Positions 1 through 10,474 of a stretch of DNA of 36,208 nucleotides are shown piece by piece (position 1 is the first letter of the stretch; each line of letters starts with the position of its first letter). This DNA is from Paulinella micropora. Lineage: Eukaryota > Cercozoa > Imbricatea > Euglyphida. Below the pieces are notes generated by a model, which searched no databases, was not told the origin of the DNA, and was given only the letters and a program-made list of their open reading frames with translations. Made by a program: the position numbers and the translations under genes. Where the stretch lies: positions 860,733-896,940 of the forward strand of contig BJOX01000014.1 of NCBI GenBank assembly GCA_009731375.1. The letters run 5' to 3'.

Positions 1-148
1 TACCGGCCCGTCTGGAAGTGTTGGAACTGCCCTTGCGGGGGTGTCATTAGAGCTTATCGTCAATTCTTCGTACTCCCCTCACGGGTGAGACGATGGAGGC
101 GCATGTGCAGAAATGCATCAGCCATTGACAGAGAAGCACTATTATTAT
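1..148 (+). mobile_element. 3' part of a tRNA-derived SINE (copy 1)
   Basis: The first ~148 bases match 36032-36179 almost base for base (visible differences are GCGGGGG/GCGGAGG and CACGGG/CACGTG). That downstream copy has an intact tRNA-like head, so this one is the body and 3' end of the same SINE, cut by the window edge. It runs straight into an ATT-rich tail, which is the expected 3' terminus for this family. Confidence 0.75.
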
Positions 149-189
149 GTTATCATTACTATTATTATTATTACTACTACTACTACTAC

Positions 190-221
<32 letters not shown>

Positions 222-269
222 GAGGCACATGTCCAGGATCTGGATCTGATGCTATAGTCTGAGGAAGCC

Positions 270-303
<34 letters not shown>

Positions 304-417
304 TTTATTTCTATTATTATTATTTTTATTATTATTATTATCATCATCATCATCATCATCGTCCTCGTCCTCGTTGTCGTCGTCATCATCATCATCATCA
401 TCATCATCGTCACCACC

Positions 418-449
<32 letters not shown>

Positions 450-463
450 TAATATTGATATTC
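149..463. repeat. (ATT)n/(ATC)n/(ACC)n microsatellite with a second SINE-like tail
   Basis: Trinucleotide repeats follow the SINE end. They are interrupted at about 220-272 by a short segment beginning ATGGAGGCACATGTCCAGGA and followed again by (ATT)n. That segment resembles the SINE 3' end (ATGGAGGCGCATGTGCAGAA), so it is probably the tail of a related SINE. Long Asn/Asp runs read on the minus strand are translations of the repeat, not genes. Confidence 0.7.
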
Positions 464-625
464 TCAGGCAATAAAGAGGCAGCGAGGCAACATCATCATC
501 GTTGTTATTGTTAGGCAATAAAGAGGCGGCAACATCATCATTGTTGTTGCTAGGCAATAAAGAGGCAGCGAGGCAACATCATCATCATTGTTGTTGTTAG
601 GCAATAAAGAGGCAGCGAGGCAACG
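464..625. repeat. Minisatellite, ~45-bp unit, about 4 copies
   Basis: The core AGGCAATAAAGAGGC occurs four times, mostly followed by AGCGAGGCAAC and then CATCATCATC and GTTGTT tracts of varying length. One copy lacks AGCGAGG. No coding function is evident. Confidence 0.8.
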
Positions 626-645
626 CGACCGCGCTAGGAGCCAGG

Positions 646-647
646 TC

Positions 648-732
<85 letters not shown>

Positions 733-796
733 CCTACCTACCTACCTACCTACCTATCTACCTACCTACCTACCTACTACCTACCCACCTACCTAC

Positions 797-852
<56 letters not shown>

Positions 853-856
853 TATT
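646..856. repeat. (TATC)n microsatellite with internal (CTAC)n block
   Basis: Near-perfect TATC tetranucleotide array with a central block of CTAC variants at about 731-800. Open frames reading SIYLSIYL are repeat translations. Confidence 0.95.
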
Positions 857-892
857 AGGTAGCAGAAAGACGTAGGAGCAGACGCGTGTCAG

Positions 893-1173
<281 letters not shown>

Positions 1174-1307
1174 ATTAGGAGCAGTCATGTCGACGCCGTC
1201 TGCCAATAGTCGCCGCATTTCTCGCTGAATTTCCTGAGCGCTTTCTTTCTTCTTAACAGAGCAATCAGCACTAACTTCAAGCGCTCCGTTCTTAGCCAAA
1301 TGCCAGA

Positions 1308-1386
1308 GACAAGACAAGACAAGACAAGTCAAGACAAGTCAAGATAAGACAAGACAAGACAAGACAAGACAACACAAGACAAGACA
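1308..1386. repeat. (ACAAG)n pentanucleotide repeat
   Basis: About 15 units of ACAAG with scattered TCAAG and ATAAG variants. The flanks (1172-1307 and 1387-1540) are unique and show no coding signal. Confidence 0.9.
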
Positions 1387-1540
1387 ATAGCACATATTAT
1401 CCTAGAGTCAATGACCTGTGTCATGGCTCATTACAAAGCTCTGAATGAGAGCTTTCTAATTAGCTACTATACGTGCACCAAGCAGAAGCGGCTGAGGTCG
1501 AAAGGCTACAAGTCGTAGTGCACGCGACTGCAGAACTAGC

Positions 1541-1850
1541 AATGAAGGAAGGAAGGAAGGAAGGAAGGAAGGAACGAACGAACGAACGAACAGAAAGAAA
1601 GAAAGAATAAAGAAAGAATAGAAAGAAAGAACAGAAAAGCAGAAAAGAAAGAACAGAAAAGCAGAAAAGAAAGAACAGAAAAGAAAAGAAAGAAAGAAAG
1701 AAAGAAAGAAAGAAGGAAGGAAAGAAAGAAAGAACAGAAAGAACAGAAAAGAAAAAGAAAAAAGAAAAGAAAAGAAAGAAAAAAAAGAAAATAAAGAAAG
1801 AAGAAAGAAAGAAGAAAGAAGAAAGAAAAAAAGTAAGAAGAAAGAGCTAG
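1541..1850. repeat. Purine-only tract, (GGAA)n/(GAAA)n/(GAAC)n
   Basis: About 300 bases are almost entirely A and G on the plus strand, starting with GGAA units, then GAAC, then irregular GAAA. A long homopurine stretch of this kind can adopt triplex structures. Phe/Leu/Ser-rich frames on the minus strand are shadows. Confidence 0.9.
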
Positions 1851-1880
1851 CATGAAAAATGAAGAGGAAGATAGACATCT

Positions 1881-1989
1881 TTCATTATGGAAGAGCCGGT
1901 GATCCCTTACTCTCTCACACACACAGCTTTCAACATAAATACATACGATACATACGATACATACATACATACATACATGCATGCATGCA

Positions 1990-2023
<34 letters not shown>

Positions 2024-2179
2024 CATACACATATACATACATACATGCATACATGCATACAACAAATCAAGAAGTTCATTATGGAAGAGCCGGTGATCCC
2101 TTACTCTCTCACACACACAGCTTTCAACATAAATACATACGATACATACGATACATACATACATACATGCATGCATGCA

Positions 2180-2213
<34 letters not shown>

Positions 2214-2259
2214 CATACATACATGCATACATACATACAACAAATCAAGAAGAGAGGGA
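1881..2259. repeat. Direct tandem duplication of ~190 bp containing (ACAT)n
   Basis: The segment beginning TTCATTATGGAAGAGCCGGT and running through an ACAT/GCAT array to ACAACAAATCAAGAAG occurs twice in direct order, at about 1881-2075 and 2076-2259. Copies differ mainly in the length of the ACAT block. 2260-2540 is unique sequence in which I see nothing. Confidence 0.85.
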
Positions 2260-2539
2260 AAGGGAGAGAAAGGTACAAGAAGCAGTGTCGTAAGTACTAG
2301 ACCCGACTCAAAGTAGAGACATGTATGACTTAAGTCTCAATTATATTATGTATATAGTAGTCAAACATTGTATATTATAGAGCGCCTAGCGAGAAGGTGA
2401 GGGATTGGGATAGTGATTGGAGATCAAATGCAACGCCAAAACTACAAAACAAGAAGAAGAAATAAAAGAAAAATGCAAATGATAGCTTTCAAAAATCCGA
2501 ATGGTAACATTAAAAAAATCTGTATGCTAGTGATAAAGT

Positions 2540-3090
2540 AATGTACTTTGAATACTGCCGGCATTAAAGTGTTAATGCATGCATCGCCATTACTTTTCGA
2601 CGCATGCATTGAAATTTCAATACATTTGCATTGAAATCTCAATGCACTGTCATGCAATGGACATTTGCATTGATATTTCAATGCATGCATTGAAAATAAT
2701 TCAATGCATGCATTGAGATTTCAATGCATGCATTGAATTTTTTCAATGCATGCATCAAAATTTCAATGCATAATGCATTGAGATTTCAATACATGCGTTG
2801 AAATTTCAATGCAGCATCATGCATTGAATTTTTTTCAATGCATGCATTGAAAATCATTTTACAATAATGCATGCATTGAAATCATCTCGTTGACTCCGTA
2901 TCTTTAATAAACACCTAGCGTGTTGACTAGGCCTGTGAGGTAGGATGCATTGCCAACCTCGATGCATGCATTGAAATTTCAATGCATGCATTGAAATTAA
3001 AAAATCTAAGTCATTTTTATGCATGCATTCGGAAAAATTTCAAATTATTGTTTCAATGAATGCATTGAAATTTCAATGCATTGAACCTAT
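2540..3090. repeat. Palindromic minisatellite based on TTTCAATGCATGCATTGAAA
   Basis: Degenerate but repeated copies of a 20-base perfect palindrome, TTTCAATGCATGCATTGAAA, are spread over ~550 bases. Some units are diverged (ATGCGTTGAAA, AATACATTTGC), and a unique insertion lies at about 2885-2955. Because each unit is its own reverse complement, the array is palindromic at every scale. No coding role is seen. Confidence 0.8.
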
Positions 3091-3112
3091 CCGGCCAGGA
3101 TCATAGTGATAT

Positions 3113-3365
<253 letters not shown>

Positions 3366-3925
3366 TACTAGTACTAGTACATAGTAAGAACGTTAACTTT
3401 AATTTATAATTACTACTAAGTACTAATTATAAGTTAGCCTACTAGACTAGGCCTACGGTACACCAGTATTACTAATCTAGTTAATATGTATTTTAACTAG
3501 TTTAATAACTGTACAACTCTAGCAACTGTACAACTAGTACAAAGACTTCGCACTAGAAAAACTGTAACTAGTGCTAGTAGTGCTTCTAGTGCTTAGTCTA
3601 GTTGCTAGAGTTAGTGTAACTGTGTAACTACTCTCAGCTACTGTGCAGTCTGTGCTACCGGTTCGCGTATTTTATTGCAGGCCGGTTCCAATTTTTTGTG
3701 GTTTGGGTGGCAGAAAGGTTCATCCGTAATCTCGTTCTTGTTTGCGGGTATGCTCAGACTGCAGAAGGACTGGAGCGCTCTCTGCCAGCTCATTAACAAG
3801 TCTCGTATAGGATTAGCCTTGGTGTGAAATTTTGACGTGCTTGTAACTGTTTGCACTGGGTGAAGTGTACGAGTTTAATAGCTCCAGAAGCTCTTTGCTG
3901 GGCCTGGTTCGCCTAAGGGATGCTT

Positions 3926-4478
3926 ATGGGATGTGGCTAACGGAGACTCTCTTGTCTATGAGCGGGGTGGTGTGCGGAGTAGTTTGGCTCGACCAGCTTG
4001 GGGCTGCATGTCTGAAAGCGCCAGGCTTGAGCCGGTCCTTACGGATATTGCAGCACTCGGCATAGATCGCGTCGCCACGTCGAGCCTTACTACGCTGTCA
4101 ATCGATCTCACTTGCGCCCTGTGTTGGTTATGTCTGACCTCTGCTCTTGCCTTATAGTATTGTCTCCCTCGCCTCTGTCCTGCTTGGCGCTTATGTGTTT
4201 GTGTTCGCTGTTTTGTGTATATGTTTTTTCTGTTGTTATGTGTATTTGTGGTTGCCACTTTATACCTTCTTTGCTACTTTTGCTTCTGTTGTTATGTGTG
4301 TGCTTGTTGTTTCTGTTGTTATATGTACCTCTTTCATCTTTCTTCTCTTCCTATCTCTTTTCTTTTATTTTATTTTTCTTTCCAAGGAGCCTAGCTGTCG
4401 AACTTTTGTTCCAGTTTTCCTTACGAGCTTGTACTGTTGTTCCCAGAATTCGTATGAATTAAGCTCTTCTTAATATTG
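3926..4478 (+). mobile_element. Poly(A)-tailed pyrimidine-rich retroposon, copy A
   Basis: Begins near GGATGTGGCTAACGGAGACT and contains the blocks GGATATTGCAGCACTCGGCA and GATCTCACTTGCGCCC. It then has a long T-rich block and a 3' region with GAGCTTGTACTGTTGTTCC, and is cut by a gap at 4479-4488. The same blocks recur in the same order at 4499 and 6143. This copy lacks a 90-bp segment (4560-4649 in copy B). Phe/Leu/Cys-rich frames across the T-rich part are not credible proteins. Confidence 0.65.
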
Positions 4479-4498
4479 NNNNNNNNNNAAAAAAAAAA

Positions 4499-5178
4499 GG
4501 ATATTGCAGCACTCGGCATAATCGCGTCGCGAGTACGCCACGTCGAGCCTTACTACGCTCTGCACACCACCCTCCTGGCTACGATAGCCTCCGGGTGCGA
4601 GTGAATTGAGTTAGGTGCTGCAGTTTCCTTAAGGGCTGTCTCACTGACTGTCAATTGATCTCACTTGCGCCCATGCTTGTTACGTCTTACCTTTTCTGGC
4701 GCTTTCCATTCTTGCCTTCTAGTTCAGTATCGTCTCCCCTGCTACTGTCTGGCCTTGTGTTTGTTTGTTTGTTTTGCTTTTTGTGCTTGTTGCTGCCTCT
4801 TTTGTTGTCCTTTTTTGTTTTGTTTTTGTTTTGTTTTTGTCTCTTTTGTTCTGCTTGTTTGTTGGTTTCTTTTGTTTGTCTTGTTCTTTGTTCCTTTGCT
4901 CTTTTGTTTTTTTCCTGTTTTCCTTCTTTACTGTTTTGTTCTTCTATCTTCTTCCTCGCTTTCCTTTTTCTCTTTTTTCCTTTTTTCTTTCTATCTTTTT
5001 CCTCTTTCTTCCCCCTTCTATATTACTCTTTCGAGGAGCTTTCTGTTGAACCTTACTTCCAGATTTCCTATGAGCTTGTACTGTCGTTCCTTTGAACCAG
5101 AATTCATTTGAATTAGGCTCTTCTTCATTTTTCTTTCGTCTTTTTCTCATTCAACCTTGCTTACTGTATTAAAAAAAA

Positions 5179-5216
<38 letters not shown>
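4499..5216 (+). mobile_element. Poly(A)-tailed retroposon, copy B (5'-truncated)
   Basis: Starts abruptly at GGATATTGCAGCACTCGGCA, an internal point of copies A and C, as expected for 5' truncation, though a gap lies just before it. It ends CAACCTTGCTTACTGTATT followed by about 48 A residues. The shared 3' end plus poly(A) marks this as a non-LTR retroposon or SINE-like family. No reverse transcriptase is encoded, so it would depend on another element. Confidence 0.65.
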
Positions 5217-5267
<51 letters not shown>

Positions 5268-5892
5268 NNNNNNNNNNGCTTTTGTTTTGTTTAACCTATC
5301 TTTTACCTCTGTTTGCTCTCCTTTCTACTCTGTCCCATTTTATTATTGAGTTTACTACAAGTTCAACGCACTAATGATTAAAATTCTAAGTGGTGAAAAA
5401 AAAAAACAAAAAAAAAAACGCCTTCTTTCTAGAGTTGATCAGCTTTCCTTCTTGAGACCTCATTTACAACGACAAGCTTCTGCTCCTGTTGTTCCTTTTA
5501 TTCTCCCTCAGGGCAGCCGTCTTTGACTCTTTTCTTTTGTTGCGTTTTCTTCCCCTTTTTACTTTCCTTTTTCATCGTGACTTTCCTTTTTTCTTTTTTC
5601 TTTCCTTTTTTCTCCTTTTTTCTCTTTCTCTCTCTCTCTCTCTCGTTTCTTTCTTGGGCACAGCGTTTAGCCCCCTCAGGCGTTCGTGCTTAACTGCATT
5701 TTTTTTGTTGGGCCCTATATTTCTCCAACCGGGAGTTTTTACAGGGCCCGTTTTAGTTTAGTGGGTAGGGTTTTTTTTTTTTTTTNNNNNNNNNNGTCCC
5801 ACACTGTTTGCCGATCTAGAGGTCTTGAAGTGAAATGATGAGGAAGTTCGACTCTTTCTTATCCTTTCTCTCTATCTCTTTTTTCTTCTTCT

Positions 5893-5931
<39 letters not shown>

Positions 5932-6142
5932 TTACCGTAACCAAGGTTCTCTCTCTTTTTCTATTTCTTTTCCCCTTTTATTTTCTTTTTTCTTTTTCGT
6001 TTTTCTTACATGCTGCTGCTTGTTGTTTTGGTCTTGCTCTCTCTCTCTCTCTCTTTTTTTTTGGGGGGGGGGGTGGTTTCTTACCTGCTGCTGCCTGTTA
6101 GGTTTGGTTATTTTCACTTGCGTTTTAGCCTCATGGTGTGGG
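5217..6142. other. T-rich and CT-repeat DNA with two gaps, no gene seen
   Basis: Poly(T) runs up to gaps at 5268-5277 and 5786-5795, followed by CT dinucleotide repeats at about 5628-5644, 5898-5930 and 6036-6052, then a G-run. The poly(A)/poly(T) junction at 5217-5221 looks like two tails meeting, or an assembly join. I see no coding region or RNA gene. Confidence 0.7.
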
Positions 6143-6964
6143 TTGTGGCTAGCGGAGACTCTTCTGGTCTATGAGGGGGGTGGGGTGCGGAGTGGTTTGG
6201 CTCGATTAGCTTGGTGCTGCATGTTTGTGAGGTTGCCAGGCTTGGGCTGGCCCTTACGGATATTGCAGCACTCGGCATAATCGCGTCGCGAGCAATCGCC
6301 ACGTCGAGCCTTACTACGCTCTGCACACCACCCTCCTGGCTGCGATGGCCTCTGGGTGCGAGTGAATTGCGTTAGGTGCTGCAGTTTCCTTAAGAGCTGT
6401 CTCACTGACTGTCAATTGATCTCACTTGCGCCCTATGTTAATTATGTCTAACCTCTGCATACTTCTCTTTCCTTATAGTATCGTATCGTCTCCCTTGCCC
6501 CTGTCTGGCCTTGTGTTTGTTTGCTTGTTTGTGTTTGCCCCTTTGTGTTTGTCGTTACGTCTGCTGTTGTTGTTCATCTTGTCTTTGTGTCTTTTGTTTT
6601 TGTTTGTTTCTTTTTGTGTTGGTTTTGTGGTTTTTTTTTCTTTGTTTCTGCTTTTTATTTGTTTTTATTTGTTTTATTTATTTTGTTTTTATCAATCTGC
6701 TTGTTTTTTTCTTGATCCTTTGTTTCTTGTTGTCCTCTTTGTCTCTCTTTCTCCTTTTTCTCTTTTTCCCTCTTGTGTCGTCCTTTTTACTCTTTCCTGG
6801 AGCCTTCTGTTGAACCTTTGTTCCAGTTTTTCCTTTTGTGCTTGTACTGTTGTTCTTTGGAACCAGATCCCTTTTGATTTAAGCTCTTCTTTATGTTCTT
6901 CTTTATCTTTTGTTTCTTCTTTGTTTCCTCTTTTTCTTTCCTCATTAAACCTTGCTTACTGTAT

Positions 6965-7000
<36 letters not shown>
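6143..7000 (+). mobile_element. Poly(A)-tailed retroposon, copy C (longest)
   Basis: The most complete copy: GTGGCTAGCGGAGACTC at the 5' side, then GGATATTGCAGCACTCGGCA. The 90-bp segment present in B but absent from A follows (6321-6410), then a T-rich block, the GAACCTTTGTTCCAG and GCTTGTACTGTTGTTC motifs, and ACCTTGCTTACTGTATT with poly(A). The whole unit is ~800 bp. The T-rich ORFs are not credible genes. Confidence 0.65.
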
Positions 7001-7030
<30 letters not shown>

Positions 7031-7115
7031 NNNNNNNNNNNNNNNNNNNNNNNNNNNNNNNNNNNNNNNNNNNNNNNNNNNNNNNNNNNNNNNNNNNNNN
7101 NNNNNNNNNNNNNNN
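7031..7115. other. Assembly gap (N)
   Basis: 85 N residues flanked by poly(T), and by poly(A) just beyond, so this is a likely collapse of homopolymer tails. Confidence 0.99.
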
Positions 7116-7128
7116 TTTTTAAAAAAAA

Positions 7129-7166
<38 letters not shown>

Positions 7167-7167
<1 letters not shown>

Positions 7168-7309
7168 ATCTGTTTTCATTAAACTTTGCTCATCTGTTAA
7201 AAAAAAAAAAAAAAATGTTTCTGCTTTTTTATTTGTTTTGTTTTTATCGATCTGCTTGTTTTTTCTTCGTTCTTAGTTTCTTGTTGTCCTCTTTGTCTCT
7301 TTCTTTCTT

Positions 7310-7344
<35 letters not shown>

Positions 7345-7580
7345 GTCTCTTTCTCCTTCTTGTCTCGTCCTTTTTATTCTTTCCAGGAGCCTTCTGTTGA
7401 ACCTTTGTTCCAGTTTTTCCTTTTGAGCTTGTACTGTTGTTCCTTGGAACCAGATCTTTTTTGATTTAAGCTCTTCTTTATCCTTTGTTCTTTTTTTTCT
7501 TTTTTCTTTTCTCATTAAATCTTGCTTACTGCTAAAAAAAAAAAAAAAAAAAAAAAAAATGTGAAAAAAAAAAAAAAAAA
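7167..7580 (+). mobile_element. 3' ends of two further retroposon copies
   Basis: 7167-7215 carries a tail-like CATTAAACTTTGCTCATCTG plus poly(A). 7216-7580 matches copy C from about TTTCTGCTTTTTATTTG onward, with a CT-repeat variant and the end CTTGCTTACTGC plus poly(A). Both are 5'-truncated. The second stops at the gap beginning at 7586. Confidence 0.6.
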
Positions 7581-7585
7581 AAAAA

Positions 7586-7786
7586 NNNNNNNNNNNNNNN
7601 NNNNNNNNNNNNNNNNNNNNNNNNNNNNNNNNNNNNNNNNNNNNNNNNNNNNNNNNNNNNNNNNNNNNNNNNNNNNNNNNNNNNNNNNNNNNNNNNNNNN
7701 NNNNNNNNNNNNNNNNNNNNNNNNNNNNNNNNNNNNNNNNNNNNNNNNNNNNNNNNNNNNNNNNNNNNNNNNNNNNNNNNNNNNNN
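7586..7786. other. Assembly gap (N)
   Basis: 201 N residues between a poly(A) run and a GATA array. Confidence 0.99.
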
Positions 7787-7833
7787 GATAGATAGATGGA
7801 TGGATGGATGGATGGATGGATGGGAGATAGATG

Positions 7834-7864
<31 letters not shown>

Positions 7865-7914
7865 TGGATGGATGGATGGATGGATGGATGGATGGATGGA
7901 TGGATGGATAGATG

Positions 7915-7961
<47 letters not shown>

Positions 7962-7962
7962 G
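7787..7962. repeat. (GATA)n/(GGAT)n/(GACA)n microsatellite
   Basis: Interleaved GATA, GGAT and GACA arrays on the plus strand. 7963-8225 beyond it is unique DNA, ending in GTATAAAAGATAGATAG, with no ORF or RNA fold that I can support. Confidence 0.95.
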
Positions 7963-8221
7963 AGATATCGACTAATGTCAGAAAAAAGGAGCTTCTGATT
8001 TCGTCAACCAAGGAAGTCTGTGGGTAAAGTATTAACCCGATGCCCAGCTAAGCCGTGATGTTTGCACGGAAGGGACTGATACAGGCGATACCAAAGCTCC
8101 CTAGTACCAGGCGGGGCCAGGGCTCGTTCCATAAGCGCCCCTTGCAGAACGAGCTCCCACCTCCATTACAGAGGACCCAGTAAGCAGATGGAGTTTCGAG
8201 ACTGTTCGACAGTCTAGTATA

Positions 8222-8225
<4 letters not shown>

Positions 8226-8253
<28 letters not shown>

Positions 8254-8279
8254 CTCAACAAGCGAGAAANNNNNNNNNN

Positions 8280-8334
<55 letters not shown>

Positions 8335-8570
8335 CGATAGATAGGTAGGTAGGTAGGTAAGTGGTTAGGTAGGTAGGTAGGTAGGTGGTTGGATGGATGG
8401 ATGGATGGATGGATGGATCGATGGATCGATGGATGGTTGGTTGGATGGATGGATTGGATGGATAGATGGATCGGTAGGTAGGTAGGTCTAGGCAGGTAGG
8501 TAGGTAGGTAGATGATAGGTAGGTAGGTAGGTAGGTAGGTAGGTAGATATACAGATAGACAGATAGACAG
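8226..8570. repeat. (GATA)n/(GGTA)n/(GGAT)n microsatellite, left half of an inverted pair
   Basis: GATA, GGTA and GGAT tetranucleotides, broken by N at 8270-8279. It is followed within ~15 bases by the complementary array at 8583. Confidence 0.95.
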
Positions 8571-8582
8571 ATAGTGCGTGTT

Positions 8583-8614
8583 CTATCCATCCATCCCTCT
8601 ATCCATCTACCTAC

Positions 8615-8679
<65 letters not shown>

Positions 8680-8764
8680 AATCTATCTATCTATCTATCT
8701 ATCTATCTGTCTGTCTGTCTGTCTATCTGTCTATCTATCTATCTATCTATCTATCTATCCATCC

Positions 8765-8827
<63 letters not shown>

Positions 8828-8878
8828 CATCCATCCATCCATCCATCCATCCATCTATCTATCTATCTATCTATCTAC

Positions 8879-8933
<55 letters not shown>

Positions 8934-8960
8934 CCTACCTACCTACCTACCTACCTACCT
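8583..8960. repeat. (TATC)n/(CATC)n/(CTAC)n microsatellite, right half of an inverted pair
   Basis: The complement of the preceding array, ending in a pure CTAC block at 8932-8960 that leads into the zinc-finger exon. The array is pyrimidine-rich and may serve as the polypyrimidine tract of a 3' splice site. Confidence 0.95.
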
Positions 8961-9174
8961 AGTTACCAGCGGAAGCGAGGAGTGTATGGGAGGCGGAGAA
9001 TACGACGGCTCGTTCATGGACGCTACCCAAGCCAGATACGAGTGTTCTGTCTGCAGAAAGAAGTTTCCTGACCCGAAGACCCTGGACGACCACACGCAGC
9101 TCAAAAGCTGCCGCTTGGGACCCGTGGAGTGGTTCAAGGGCCTCTTTGGCAGAAACGGCGTTTCCACCTACTGA
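8961..9174 (+). CDS. Terminal exon of a host gene with a C2HC zinc finger (partial)
   Basis: The frame ending at the TGA of 9172-9174 reads non-repetitive protein from about 8961. It holds a finger of the form C-x2-C-x12-H-x5-C (ECSVC, then [12 protein letters not shown], then C), like a C2H2 finger whose last ligand is Cys. A short tail follows ([10 protein letters not shown]). The frame stays open leftward through a TATC array, which would give an absurd SIYL repeat, so the true start is probably a splice acceptor just after the CTAC tract: CTAG at 8960-8963 or ACCAG at about 8965-8969. A polyadenylation hexamer follows the stop. Zinc fingers of this size bind nucleic acid or protein; I cannot assign a specific role. 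Upstream exons are not visible. Confidence 0.55.
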
Positions 9175-9179
9175 GTAAA

Positions 9180-9185
9180 AATAAA
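9180..9185 (+). promoter_or_regulatory. AATAAA polyadenylation signal
   Basis: AATAAA lies 6 bases after the zinc-finger stop codon. This is close but consistent with a short 3' UTR, and it supports that frame as a real terminal exon. Confidence 0.4.
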
Positions 9186-10206
9186 ATAGAAATTCCTTAT
9201 CTAAGGTCTACCAGCAAAGCAAAACTCATGGCAACACTAAAATCAGACTTGTTCTTGCCAACGAGACGCAAGTGGAAAATTGTCCAGATTGGATCTCAGC
9301 TTTCTTGGTCGATAGTGACGCTTCGATAGCTCTGAAGGTACTGCGTGAAAGCTCAAGACAAGGGCTTTGTGCGAGTGGTGCACATGCGGCTATCAAGGCT
9401 TGAAAACTGAACTTTTTCATCTACGCGAGACCAAGATGTTTTTAAGTAGACTGAGTGACAAAGTTATTTATTGTTTTTAAGTAGACTGAGTGACAAAGTC
9501 ACGGTCGTATTTACTCATCCTATTTAAGACCAGTATTACGCATTAATCGCGCCTTTGAAGCATTAATATCCGCCCGTCTTCTCTGCTCTTCCTTTCCTTA
9601 TTTCGCCTTCTCCTCTCTCCTCGTAGTCACAGTGTGCTGTTTTCTCTTCTTGTTTGCCCTTGTTTTTCCTTATGTTCGCTTGTCACATGCTTCCTTTTCA
9701 GCTCAACGAAAAGCAAGCGTACTTCAATTATTAAAAGTCATTCAGTGGAAAGAAACAATATTAATAGTAGACTCCCGAACTAAGCCTGGGGAGCGTTAGA
9801 GCCACGGTAGATCATAGTCATAGTCAAGAGTTAGATCTAGCCAGTAATTTAGCAGCTGAGCCAACTTCTCAGAGTACCCTGACCGGGTCAATATTAATAC
9901 TGCAGAACGTGGCAAGTATTAATACTATGATTGTTCAAGACAATAGTACGATATTTAATATAACCGATAACGCAGTGAACTGTCCTAACGATATGAAGTA
10001 AGACTGAGGACTCTTGAATACCTAAAGTAGGGACCGTCAGTAGCTGGTAGACTCCAGACTCAACCAAGGATAACCGACAGACCGGAACGGTAAGTAATGC
10101 CATTATCTACCGGATGCGCCGGCATAATCCCTTCTCCCCCCCCGGAGGAGCGTTTATGACTCTGATTGAGTTTACTACTATACTATGATAGTGGAATCCC
10201 CAGAGC
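9186..10206. other. Unique noncoding region with a short direct duplication
   Basis: I see no gene. TTTTTAAGTAGACTGAGTGA followed by CAAAGT occurs twice, at about 9437 and 9475. A pyrimidine-rich stretch lies at 9560-9720. The last bases, CCCCAGAGC, border the 5' LTR of element 1 and contain its target duplication. Confidence 0.6.
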
Positions 10207-10454
10207 TGTAGGCATCACCCCCCGGATAGCCGGTAAAAAGTACCTTTTCCTGGTGACAGGTCACGGCACCAGCTTGTTTTTCAGTATTATTTGTCCGGAT
10301 TGGACCTGACTCGGATGCCATTTTATTCCTGGTCTGTCGCCGTTTTCCTTTTTGGCTTCACTGAGCTAATGTAACCAGACATCATTCTCATCTTTTGAGG
10401 ACTGTGTTTGGTTGTATTACCGACTTTTTACGAGCTATCGTTGGGGGCATTACA
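10207..10454 (+). repeat. 5' LTR of element 1
   Basis: Begins TGTAGGCATCACCCCC and ends GGGGGCATTACA, giving short imperfect terminal inverted repeats. It matches 20200-20437 and the minus-strand LTR at 35293-35529. It alone carries a 4-bp (CACG) and a 6-bp insertion. Very short for an LTR; I see no TATA box that I would defend. Confidence 0.92.
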
Positions 10455-10456
10455 TT

Positions 10457-10474
10457 TGGAGTCCACATCACTAG
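10457..10474 (+). promoter_or_regulatory. Candidate primer-binding site of element 1
   Basis: The LTR end is followed by TT and then TGGAGTCCACATCACTAG. TGG matches the complement of a tRNA CCA terminus and the position is right, but the next bases do not give a tRNA T-arm that I recognise, so the primer is unassigned. Confidence 0.45.

Noticed and set aside
1456-2293. Phe/Leu/Ser-rich and HTYIHTYI ORFs on both strands
   Set aside because: They derive from the purine tract and ACAT repeats, with no domain or normal composition.
4112-7400. Many Phe/Leu/Cys/Val-rich plus-strand ORFs resembling membrane proteins
   Set aside because: They lie in the T-rich block of a repeated retroposon; the frames are not conserved between copies and composition is explained by poly-pyrimidine DNA.
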